From: DOZZ01 sp963792655
GTDB lineage: Bacteria > Acidobacteriota > Terriglobia > Bryobacterales > Bryobacteraceae
Assembly (NCBI GenBank): GCA_963792655.1
Contig: CAWBWU010000008.1
Span: 1 to 24,755, forward strand
Length of the DNA stretch: 24,755 bases
Direction of reading: 5' to 3'
Shown: positions 16,581-23,782 of the stretch, one piece after another
Layout of the letters: every line of letters starts with the position of its first letter
Numbering within the stretch: position 1 is the first letter of the stretch
The notes under the pieces: model-generated
Database searches by the model: none
The model's input: only the letters and a program-made list of their open reading frames with translations
What the model was told of the DNA's origin: nothing
Made by a program: the position numbers and the translations under genes

Positions 16581-16654
16581 GTCAGAGGCGCGACTGAAGG
16601 AAGCGCATTGGTCCGGGTTCGGCGACTCGGAATGCGCGAGCATTCGGCTCTGAC
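16581..16654 (+). repeat. Dispersed palindromic element, copy 1 (internally shortened)
   Basis: It starts with gtcagaggcgcgact and matches the reverse complement of the element at 23204-23300 over its first 60 bp or so (gcgcattgg, gggttcgg, cggaatgc). It then jumps to the terminal ctctgac, so an internal part of the distal arm appears to be missing. It lies between the divergent SSS symporter and nuoB genes, where their promoters should be. Confidence 0.75.
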
Positions 16655-16711
16655 GAATGCAATGTGCGTTGCGGGTATTTCCACTCGCATCGCACGCGGG
16701 ATAATGGGTAC

Positions 16712-17269
16712 TTGCTGCAGAATCAGTTTGAACGGAACTTCATCACTACCTCGGTTGACCATGTGTTCAACTGGGCGCGTAAGTCGGCTATCTGGCCTCT
16801 CTCGTTTGGCCTGGCGTGTTGCGCGATCGAGATGATCGCGTCCACTACGTCCCGCTTCGACATGGCGCGCTTCGGTGCGGAAGTGTTTCGGCCCAGCCCG
16901 CGACAGGCAGATCTGATGATCGTCGCCGGCACCGTAACTCTCAAGATGGCGCCCGTACTGAAGCGCATCTACGATCAGATGCCCGAGCCCAAATGGGTCA
17001 TCTCGATGGGCGCCTGCTCAAGTGTTGGGGGCCCATTCAATACGTATGCTGTGCTGCAAGGCGTCGATAAGATTGTGCCCGTCGACGTTTATGTGACCGG
17101 ATGTCCGCCGCGCCCCGAGAACCTGTTCTACGCGCTGCTCAAGCTGCAGGACAAGATCGATCAGATGACGACGCTGGTGAAGCGCCCCACCGATGTGCGG
17201 CTCGACGAGACGATGCTCGAAGAGTTTCGGCGTCAGGTACGCATTGCGCAAGTCAATCAGCCGGCCTGA
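16712..17269 (+). CDS. nuoB: NADH-quinone oxidoreductase subunit B (solitary)
   Basis: The NuoB/PSST subunit of respiratory complex I carries the N2 [4Fe-4S] cluster next to the quinone site. The four cluster cysteines are present: C36 and C37 (GLACCAIEM), C102 (MGACSSVGG) and C131 (VTGCPPRPE). The canonical N-terminus FERNFITTSVDHVFNWARKS is seen. Start choice is unclear. The open frame reaches GTG 16664, but homologues begin just before LLQNQFERN. TTG 16712 fits that, and ATG 16704 would fit better but is out of frame by one, so another indel is possible. None of the other complex I genes is nearby. pgeF begins 3 nt after the stop, indicating co-transcription. It could be an isolated nuoB paralogue or a split nuo cluster. 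Confidence 0.93.
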   Translation: MLQNQFERNFITTSVDHVFNWARKSAIWPLSFGLACCAIEMIASTTSRFDMARFGAEVFRPSPRQADLMIVAGTVTLKMAPVLKRIYDQMPEPKWVISMGACSSVGGPFNTYAVLQGVDKIVPVDVYVTGCPPRPENLFYALLKLQDKIDQMTTLVKRPTDVRLDETMLEEFRRQVRIAQVNQPA

Positions 17270-17272
17270 GCG

Positions 17273-17951
17273 ATGAACCCACAGTTCTTTGAAGATGAGC
17301 GCGGCTTCCACGCGCGGCCGCTCACCGCATTCGAGTGGCTGGAGCATGCTTTTGGGACGCGCCACTCGCCGTGGCCTGAGCCACTCGTGACTGTGAAGCA
17401 GATTCACTCCGTGACGGTCGCGGCCCACACCGGAGAGGTTGGTTGCATCGGCGAAGCGGACGCCATCACCACTGATATCCCAGGCACTACGGTCGGGGTG
17501 AAGACTGCCGACTGCCTCCCGGTGTTGATTGCCGATCCCGTGCATCGAGCGGTGGCAGCAGTGCATGCCGGGCTGGCGGGGTGTGGCCGGCAACATCGTG
17601 ACGGAAGCGATTCGTCAGATGCAATCGCGCTTCGGTTCAAAGCCAGCTGACTTGCATGTGGCAATTGGGCCCGGCATCGGAGCTTGTTGTTTCGAAGTGG
17701 GACCCGAAGTCGCAGTGCAGTTCGGTCGTGAAGGCCGCGTCAAGATCGATCTTCTCGAGATTGTTCAGGGGCAACTCCGGCAGGAAGGCGTAGCCGAAGG
17801 ACACATCTATAGTGCAGGCCTTTGCACCGTCTGCGACCCGCACCGCTTCCATTCATTCCGTCGCGATCGCGAAGCGTCGGGACGAATGATGTCCAGCATC
17901 GGTCTCAAAAAAGAACCGCGCGCCCGGTGTAACGGACGCGCGGCACTTTGA
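17273..17951 (+). CDS. pgeF: Polyphenol oxidase / purine nucleoside phosphorylase family protein (PgeF/YfiH), one frameshift
   Basis: A DUF152/laccase-domain protein. Members act on purine nucleosides (phosphorylase/deaminase activity in the LACC1/YfiH family), and PgeF is reported to edit peptidoglycan precursors. The metal ligands are present: His45 (KQIHSVTV), Cys81 (TADCLPVL) and His98 (VHAGWRG). So are IGPGIGACCFEVG and the closing CTVCDPHRFHSFRRDREASGRMMSSIGL. The frame breaks at the run of three G at 17570-17572: dropping one G joins VHAG to WRGVAGNIV and restores about 225 residues. As read directly, the first ORF stops at 17650 and the second runs to 17951. It starts 3 nt after nuoB. 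The last codons contain the terminator of the convergent DksA-like gene. Confidence 0.9.
17906..17943 (-). terminator. Rho-independent terminator of the DksA-like gene, inside pgeF
   Basis: On the minus strand a GC-rich stem (arms 17943-17937 and 17922-17916, ccgcgcg, with further pairs ccg/cgg inside) is followed by ttctttttt (17915-17907). It starts 33 nt after the stop of the DksA-like gene. This is a textbook intrinsic terminator in that direction and overlaps the final codons of the convergent pgeF gene. Confidence 0.75.
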
Positions 17952-17976
17952 GAACCGCTGGATGGCTCGACTGCGA

Positions 17977-18360
17977 TTAAGCAGCAGCCGCGAGATCGTC
18001 GCCGATCGTTTCGGTGGTCTCGAATTCGTGACGGTCGGCAGCTTCCTGGCAAGTGATGCAATACGGAGTCTGCGGCACGGCATTCAACCGCTTCGGGCTG
18101 ATGTCTTCATCGCAATGCAGGCATACGCCGTAGCTGCCATCGTTGATGCGGGCCAGCGCCGCACGTACTTGACGCAACATGTTTGAATCGCGGTCCAGGT
18201 TGCGGATCGCCAGTTCCCGTTCGCCCGCCAGCTGCACTTCGTCCAACGCGTCCGGAGTTTTTTCAATTGCGATGTCATCGCGATTGCGCAGTGCACCGGC
18301 CAGCTCTGCTTGCCGTGCTTCGAGGACGGCTTTGTAACGCTCTAGATCATTCTTCGACAT
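17977..18360 (-). CDS. DksA/TraR-family zinc-finger transcription factor
   Basis: A 127-residue protein: a long N-terminal helical hairpin (about 5-75), then a four-cysteine zinc finger with C80, C83 (YGVCLHC), C101 and C104 (YCITC). DksA-type proteins enter the RNA polymerase secondary channel and change promoter response, often with ppGpp. The coiled-coil tip DxxDxA is present only in part (PDALDEV, D37 and D40 with Val at the Ala position), so full DksA activity is uncertain. The Shine-Dalgarno sequence gaggt lies 5 nt before ATG 18360. It is convergent with pgeF, and its terminator overlaps that gene. The 240 bp upstream are free of genes and should hold its promoter. Confidence 0.9.
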   Translation of the reverse strand: MSKNDLERYKAVLEARQAELAGALRNRDDIAIEKTPDALDEVQLAGERELAIRNLDRDSNMLRQVRAALARINDGSYGVCLHCDEDISPKRLNAVPQTPYCITCQEAADRHEFETTETIGDDLAAAA

Positions 18361-18441
18361 GGTTTACCTCTTTCCCAACAGGTTCTCGTAATAAAGACGC
18401 TAAAAAACTAAAAAGGGTTCAGAAAGCTTAGCACCAAACAC

Positions 18442-18453
18442 TAAGAATTCTTA
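18442..18453. promoter_or_regulatory. Perfect 12-bp palindrome upstream of the DksA-like gene
   Basis: taagaattctta is self-complementary and AT-rich, and lies about 85 bp upstream of the DksA-like start in an otherwise gene-free 240-bp region. It could be an operator. It could also be chance, and no promoter hexamers could be fixed beside it. Confidence 0.25.
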
Positions 18454-18490
18454 ACAACCCGCCGCTCTGATCTAGGGATCACGTAGCCGC

Positions 18491-18522
18491 TTGGCACCCA
18501 CATCAAGCAACTCAGGTGCCAA
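18491..18522 (-). terminator. Hairpin downstream of the GT-C gene
   Basis: ttggcacc at 18491-18498 pairs with ggtgccaa at 18515-18522 across a 16-nt loop, about 80 nt after the minus-strand gene stop at 18601. There is no T-tract. A terminator or attenuating structure before the DksA-like gene is possible. Confidence 0.35.
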
Positions 18523-18600
18523 ACGTTGGCGGTCCTTCTCGACTATTTTTCTATACGTTCGGATTCAGCCATTCGGCCGAAAAGAACTTAAGAAAACGAT

Positions 18601-20505
18601 TCACTTCCACTCAAAGACTCCAAACGCGAGACCCAGTTGCCTGGGATCTTCTTGCCCGTGAAAAGTCTTGTTCACTTCAACTGTGACTTGAAGCGACTGT
18701 TTCCCCTGCCAGATCACGGCAGGCAAAGAGAATCGACGGGTGAACGGTGTTTCCGGTTGGGAAAAAGTTTCTGTTCCCACCGTAGTGCCATCTACGCTCA
18801 CCTTCATGATCAACGGGCCGGTCCTCACTTGCTCAACCGGGCAGTACCCGTTGAGTACCAGATGCCTCCCGCTTTCTTCTGGAGGGCCAATATTAATCGA
18901 CGCTTTGCTCGCCATCCAGCGATGATCCACCTCCAGGTCGTACCAGCCTTCGTTCATTAGGTATGAATCAAGCCGGTTCCCTGCATCGACTCTCTGCGGC
19001 GGCTGATCAGCGAACTTTTGACGCGCAATTTCTTCATAGGTTGAAGTCACGTTCTTCAACACGCCTTTGTTGATGGCGGCTTCATCGGCGCGATAGACCA
19101 CTAACTGTTCCTCTTTGAGGGCACGCAGCGTCGGGCCGGGCGGCAGCACATTGTCCGCTACCGAAACCAGATTCTCCGGTGAGTGAATCTGATGCAGCGC
19201 ATCGGGCGCAAGATACACATCCATAATTCCCAACGAGCGAAATGGCGAATGCGCGATGGCCGTTGCGTATAACTCATCACCAATGCCATCGAGCAGGATC
19301 GGCTTGCCCGGATGTTTCTCGCGCCCAGTGATGACACCGAGCACCAGAGTGCGGACATGTTGCGAACGATCGGAGTACCAACGCGATGCGAAACTCGCCG
19401 CCGGAATCATCATCGCGAGATACAAAGCCATCACGGGCGCCAGCAGCTTCCAGTTCCAGCGCATCGCGGCGGCCAGCGCGATGGCAACGCCCGCAGTGGG
19501 AATGGTCAGGTAATAGTCGGTGCGATGATCGCGCAACGGCAGAATAGGCGCGACGGTAATCAGGAACCACGCCCACCCAAACCAGAACACGCGGCGCAAC
19601 GCCCACCTATGTACTGCGAGGAACAACATCAAAATGCCAAAGATCATGAGCGAGGCGATCGCGATCGAACGCGGTCTCGCCAGCCCTTCCCACTCGCTGG
19701 GTACAAAGACCCAGCGTAGATACACGCCTAAGCTGCCGGCGATCGAACCATCCATATGCAACGCATAGGGACCGCTCTTCAACCCCGGTGCCATTGCCGA
19801 GTGCCATGCAAAGTAGACAATCGACACCAGCACCAGCGGGGCCAGGTACAGCGACAGCGTTCGCCACCGCTCGCGCGGCACGAGCAACACTACGTAAGCC
19901 GCCGCGAGCGCCGGAAACACAACATTGATTTCGAGCGCGCCGAAACCAATCACGAATACCACCACAACGGCCCAAAACCACCAACCGCGCGATGTCTCCA
20001 CAAAGCGGATCCAACACGCGAGTGCGCCGATCAAAAACGTTGCGCACAAGATCTGGTTGTAATCCGATGTCCAGGACATCGCTGTTGCCAGCGCGCTATT
20101 CGCGGTCCATAAGATCGCCGCGGCAAAGCCGGCGACACGCGACCGCGTTATGCGCGAAGTTACTGCAGCCAGTAGAGCCAGATTGATGCATTGCGTGAAA
20201 AATACCGCAATGCGCCAAGGCAGGGCATTCAATCCGAACCAATGATAAAAGGCCAGGAAAAAAGCGCGTTCACTTAGCGGGCGAATGGTCCCCTGCGCCA
20301 TCGGAGTAAACAGGAACTCCCCAAGATCATGGAAGTTGTGAACTCTTTGATGGAGCGAGAGCCAGGCAAAGTCGTCCGCCTGAAACCAAGAGAGAATACC
20401 ATACCAGTAAATACAAAAGCAAAAAAGCGGAGGAACCAGCCAGTAGGCGGCGCTGCTCCAGAATGACTGCGACCGGCCGGGCGCCTTTGCGCCCGCTGTT
20501 GTCAT
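18601..20505 (-). CDS. GT-C-like polytopic membrane glycosyltransferase with C-terminal beta domain
   Basis: A 634-residue protein with about ten hydrophobic spans between residues 20 and 390. An acidic pair sits in the first periplasmic loop (FQADDFAWL, D44 and D45), as in GT-C fold transferases that use polyprenyl-phosphate sugars. The later soluble part runs to the C-terminus. The last 110 residues (from EGWYDLEVDHRWM to DPRQLGLAFGVFEW) resemble the lipoprotein encoded just upstream. ATG 20505 overlaps the lipoprotein stop as ATGA and has aagg upstream, so the genes are translationally coupled. The role may be glycosylation of an exported protein or surface polymer. The fold assignment is from topology and the DD motif, not from a diagnostic signature. 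Confidence 0.7.
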   Translation of the reverse strand: MTTAGAKAPGRSQSFWSSAAYWLVPPLFCFCIYWYGILSWFQADDFAWLSLHQRVHNFHDLGEFLFTPMAQGTIRPLSERAFFLAFYHWFGLNALPWRIAVFFTQCINLALLAAVTSRITRSRVAGFAAAILWTANSALATAMSWTSDYNQILCATFLIGALACWIRFVETSRGWWFWAVVVVFVIGFGALEINVVFPALAAAYVVLLVPRERWRTLSLYLAPLVLVSIVYFAWHSAMAPGLKSGPYALHMDGSIAGSLGVYLRWVFVPSEWEGLARPRSIAIASLMIFGILMLFLAVHRWALRRVFWFGWAWFLITVAPILPLRDHRTDYYLTIPTAGVAIALAAAMRWNWKLLAPVMALYLAMMIPAASFASRWYSDRSQHVRTLVLGVITGREKHPGKPILLDGIGDELYATAIAHSPFRSLGIMDVYLAPDALHQIHSPENLVSVADNVLPPGPTLRALKEEQLVVYRADEAAINKGVLKNVTSTYEEIARQKFADQPPQRVDAGNRLDSYLMNEGWYDLEVDHRWMASKASINIGPPEESGRHLVLNGYCPVEQVRTGPLIMKVSVDGTTVGTETFSQPETPFTRRFSLPAVIWQGKQSLQVTVEVNKTFHGQEDPRQLGLAFGVFEWK

Positions 20506-21026
20506 TTGCCTTCGAGACCGATCATCTGCACGATCAAACCGAGTTCGCGCAGATCCGTCGTGCCGGGCGGAATCGCTTTGCTAAGAGTGAAATCAAGCCG
20601 CACGCTATCGCCTTGCAAAGCTGAGGCAGGGATGTCTCGCGTGTACACATAGTCGCCAGGCTTCGAGTAAGTCTCGGGGCTCAATGGAGAGCCGCCGGCC
20701 GAGCCTGACAAGTCAGTGCTCTTCAGCTTCTCGATCGTCACCTCTGGAATGTGCAGCTTCAATTTCAGAGAGGCGCCTGCGGAACTTGCGTTACGTGGCG
20801 GGCGCAACATTACCGAGAATTTCCCAGCGGTCCAGCGCCACTGGTTCTGCTCGAGTGCATAGAAGCCATTGATCAACTGCTGAGCACAGCGCGGGTCCGA
20901 CATCACCAGCACCGTCGCCATCTTCGGCGCTTCTTCGTCTGTTGCGCCTTTGCGCGCTTTGCAACCTGCCAGCGTTAGTGCCAACAGCCCCGCCAACGCG
21001 ATGGCCTGCACTCGTTTAATCGCCAT
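20502..21026 (-). CDS. Lipoprotein with a domain shared with its GT-C neighbour
   Basis: A 174-residue protein with a lipoprotein signal (IALAGLLALTLAGC, lipobox LAGC, Cys22), so it is predicted to be membrane-anchored outside the cytoplasm. After a short linker comes a beta-rich domain (FYALEQNQWRWTAGKFSVML, LKLKLHIPE, then TTDLRELGLIVQMIGLE). This follows the same landmarks as the end of the GT-C protein: (F/W)Y-x-LE, (R/W)-W-M/T, then LRELGL or PRQLGL. The Shine-Dalgarno ggag sits 5 nt before ATG 21026. The gene overlaps the molybdoenzyme stop by 11 bp and the GT-C start by 4 bp. No named family is recognised. Confidence 0.75.
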   Translation of the reverse strand: MAIKRVQAIALAGLLALTLAGCKARKGATDEEAPKMATVLVMSDPRCAQQLINGFYALEQNQWRWTAGKFSVMLRPPRNASSAGASLKLKLHIPEVTIEKLKSTDLSGSAGGSPLSPETYSKPGDYVYTRDIPASALQGDSVRLDFTLSKAIPPGTTDLRELGLIVQMIGLEGK

Positions 21027-23078
21027 TCTTCTCCACCTGCACTAAACAACTATAGAACGATGGGCCCCCGCCAATGTCGGTCAAACGCTCGCTTGTCAGT
21101 GCATTCACGTTCACGTGATCGGGCGACAACTTGGGCCAGCGCACCGAGGGCGTCGAGACCACGCCGGGCGCCACGTTCGGCTCCACACGGACGCGCAATA
21201 CGCACACGCCGCGCTCATTGAAGACACGCACTGAATCGCCTGATTCGAGGCCGCGCGGTGCGGCATCGGCCGGATGCACAATCAGGTCCGCCGTCTCGTC
21301 GTCCACTTCCGCGCGGTTCCCAAACGTCGAGTTCATGCTGTTGTGATTCTTGGGTGAGATCAGTTCCAGCGGATACTTCGCGAGCAGCTTGCGGCTGCCA
21401 CGGCGTGACTCAACCGGAGGCTCATAAGCAATCGTTTCCGCGCGGAATGCGCACTTGCCCGTCGGCGTGCCGAAGCCGCCATTCGCAAACGGCAGGAATG
21501 GAGTTCCCTCGGGCGAAACGTTGAGGCGCACGAAGTGCTCGCGCTCCAGACGCTCGAGCGTGATGCCTTCGAGCGACGGATGGCCGGAGCCCAAAAGCGC
21601 GCGGATCATATCGTCCTCGGCTCTCGTCGAAGCAGGGTTCGTCAAAGCCCATGCGCTTGGCGAGGGCGCGGAAGATCTCGACATTCGAACGCGTCTCACC
21701 GGGCGCTGGTAATGCGGGCCGCGCCAATTGCATGTAGTAGTGGCCGTACGCGTAGTAGAGATCGGTGTGTTCAAGAAAGGTGGTGACGGGCAGCAGGATG
21801 TCTGCGTAATCGGCCGTGTCGTTTTGAAATTGCTCAAGCACCACCGTGAACAGATCGTTCGCGCAGAAAGCCGCGCCTGACCGAGTTTGATTCGGCGCAA
21901 CGGCTGCCGGATTCGAGTTGTAGATTCACTAGCGCTTTGACGGGCGGATCGGTGCGATCGTTCAACGCTTGGCCCAGCTGCGACATGTTCACCAGCCGCG
22001 CTTCGCGGCCGAGTGCGACGCTGCTGCAAATCCGGCAGCTCGAGCGCGGCGCGGTTCACGCGGAACGCTCCCGAAGTGGAGAGTTGCAGCCCGCCGCCCA
22101 CTTGCGCCCAGGAACCGGTCAGCGCCGGCAGCAGTGCGACTGCTCGTACCGCCATGCCGCCGCGCTCGCTCCGTTGCACGCCATAGCCGAGGCGGATCGC
22201 CGCAGGCTTGGTGGTCGCATACTCGCGCGCCAGCTGCACGATATCCTCGGCTCGAAAGTCCGGTCAGCTCCGCGGCGCGTTCCGGCGGGAACTCAGCCGC
22301 ACGCGCTGCGCCAGTTCGTCGAAGCCGTTCGGTATGCTGCGCAACGTAATCGTGGTCGTGCAGCTTCTCGCGAAATGATGACGTTCATCATGCCGAGCGC
22401 GAGCGCGGCATCGGTACCGGGATGAATCGCGAAGTGGCGGTCGGCAAGCGAGGCCGGTCTTGTTGCGCTGCGGATCGATCACGTAGAAGCGCGCACCGTT
22501 GCGCCGCGCCTCCACAATGAAGGGCCACAGATGCACGTTGGTGGCGAGCACATTCGCGCCCCATGCGATGATCAGTTTCGAATGCGCGGAACTGTTCGGG
22601 CTCCGTCGCGTAACGGATGCCCAGCGCCTCGTTCAATCCAGCAATGCCCGGCCGACGAGCAGATGGTGCGGTCCAGCCGTGACGCGCCGAGCCGATGAAA
22701 GAAGCGCCGGTCCATGCCGCTGCCCTTCAGATAGCCCATGGTGCCGGCATAGCTGTAAGGCAGGATCGATTCGGGCCCGCACTCACGCGCAATGTTCGAG
22801 CAGCTTACCGGCGATTTCATCGAGTGCTGCGTCCCAGCGAGATGCGTTCGAAACGGCCTTCGCCTTTCGCGCCGACGCGCCGCTGCGGATAACAGCAGCC
22901 GCTCGGGCGAGTACTCGCGATCGAGATAGCGCGCCACTTTGCCGCACAGGAATCCGCGCGTGACCGGATGCGCCGGGTTACCGCGCAAACGCGTGCCCGC
23001 GCCGTTCTCGACATTGATCAGAAGGGAGCAGGCATCAGGACAATCGAGCGCGCAAACGGAGTGGCGAGTTTCCGGCAT
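21016..23078 (-). pseudogene. Molybdopterin (bis-MGD) oxidoreductase, disrupted by about 13 indels
   Basis: A DMSO-reductase superfamily enzyme. Reading across frames, the start MPETRHSVCALDCPDAC supplies C9, C13 and C17, and GFLCGK supplies C45, together a [4Fe-4S] site. Then come ISWDAALDEIAGKL, SYAGTMGYLKGSGMDRRFFHRLGA, LIIAWGANVLATNVH, HPGTDAALALGMMN, VNMSQLGQALND, YNSNPAAVAPN, DYADILLPVTTFLEHTD and the C-terminal molydopterin-binding domain (PLELISPKNHNSMNSTFGN, GDSVRVFNERG). Bases that must be dropped for continuity lie near 22891, 22837, 22791, 22648, 22588, 22446, 22370, 22331, 22290 (two bases, or one missing), 22249, 22020, 21927 and 21619. The implied product is about 682 aa, a normal length. 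Substrate and electron partner are unknown. As sequenced it cannot give one protein; it may be a real pseudogene or a consensus error. Confidence 0.85.
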
Positions 23079-23203
23079 GGTCCATGTTAACGCCTCGGAT
23101 GAGCGGCTTTGCGAGGTGAGTAGTGGCCCAACACTGCGTTGCTGAAATCGCACGCGGTTCGCGCGCGCTCGTCGTGAATTTGCGCTTGTTGAAGGGCAGC
23201 CCC

Positions 23204-23300
23204 GTCAGAGGCGCGACTGGAGGGAGCGCATAGTCGAAAGCTCAAGCATTCCGAAGATCCGAACCCAGGCCAATGCGCTCCCTTTAGTCGCGCCTCTGAC
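23204..23300. repeat. Dispersed palindromic element, copy 2 (full length, 97 bp)
   Basis: Left terminus 23204-23230 (gtcagaggcgcgact then ggagggagcgca) and right terminus 23274-23300 are inverted repeats of 27 bp with two mismatches, around a centre of about 43 bp. A second, shorter copy in opposite orientation is at 16581-16654. It resembles a MITE or REP/BIME-type element. No transposase is nearby, and target-site duplications are not obvious. Confidence 0.8.
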
Positions 23301-23359
23301 AACCTGCGCGGACTGCAACAGGAGCTACCTGCGCAAAGTGCAAAAAAGAGCATCTGTGC

Positions 23360-23388
23360 TTGACATGGCACTGAGTGCCAAATTAAGG
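23360..23388 (+). promoter_or_regulatory. Sigma-70-like promoter with operator palindrome in the spacer
   Basis: A consensus -35 ttgaca (23360-23365) is followed after 17 bp by a weak -10 (ttaagg, 23383-23388). The spacer holds the perfect 15-bp palindrome tggcact-g-agtgcca (23366-23380), and the half-site agtgcca recurs at 23391-23397. A repressor bound there would block RNA polymerase. The TetR gene two positions downstream is the obvious candidate. Confidence 0.6.
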
Positions 23389-23406
23389 ATAGTGCCAGGA
23401 GATTCA

Positions 23407-23772
23407 ATGAAGCACCTACTCGTCGCACTGTTATTTTCGGGCTCGGCGTTACTTGCAGCCGATAACCCCTTCACTGGCACCTGGAAGCTGAATGTGAGCG
23501 TTGCCGGGAATGACTCCCAGGCTACTTGCACCTTTACCCAGAAGGATGTTGCACTGACCGGAACGTGCAAGGGCGATGATGGGAACGCGCGTGAAGTGAC
23601 GGGGAAAATCGACGAGAAGAAGGTCACGTTTCAGTACAAGATCGAGTACAACGGCGAGCCGCTGACTCTGGTCTACACAGGCGCAATGAATACCGACGAT
23701 TCGCTCGCGGGCGCAGTGGATGTGCAGCCGATGGGCATCAGCGGTGACTTCACGGCCAAGCGCGATAAATAA
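23407..23772 (+). CDS. Small exported beta-barrel-like protein (121 aa)
   Basis: The signal peptide MKHLLVALLFSGSALLAA is followed by a short domain of alternating strands that begins NPFTGTWKLNVS, a start seen in lipocalin-like and similar small barrel proteins. Later stretches are TCTFTQKDVALTGTC, EVTGKIDEKKVTFQYKIEYNGEPLTLVYTG and DVQPMGISGDFTAKR. The two cysteines in the TCTF and TGTC strands could form a disulphide. ATG 23407 has ggag 5 nt upstream and starts the signal peptide, so it is preferred to the longer frame from 23338. The promoter with palindrome lies directly upstream and a TetR regulator directly downstream. The function is unknown; binding of a small hydrophobic ligand is a guess from the fold resemblance. 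Confidence 0.78.
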   Translation: MKHLLVALLFSGSALLAADNPFTGTWKLNVSVAGNDSQATCTFTQKDVALTGTCKGDDGNAREVTGKIDEKKVTFQYKIEYNGEPLTLVYTGAMNTDDSLAGAVDVQPMGISGDFTAKRDK

Positions 23773-23782
23773 CCCGACTGGT

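Larger units (their letters stand above)
23079..23406. other. Divergent intergenic region with palindromic element and promoter
   Basis: These 328 bp separate the molybdoenzyme start (minus) from the small exported protein (plus). They contain the 97-bp palindromic element (23204-23300) and a sigma-70-like promoter with an operator palindrome (23360-23388). Nothing protein-like was found in 23079-23203 apart from an in-frame upstream extension of the molybdoenzyme with no family similarity. Confidence 0.6.

Noticed and set aside
17018..17596. 192-codon open frame antisense to nuoB and pgeF
   Set aside because: It covers two well-recognised genes on the other strand and shows no motif or ribosome site.
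21600..22900. Introns, RNA editing or translational bypass in the molybdoenzyme
   Set aside because: The required changes are single bases scattered at irregular spacing with no common motif. Consensus errors or pseudogenisation explain them better.
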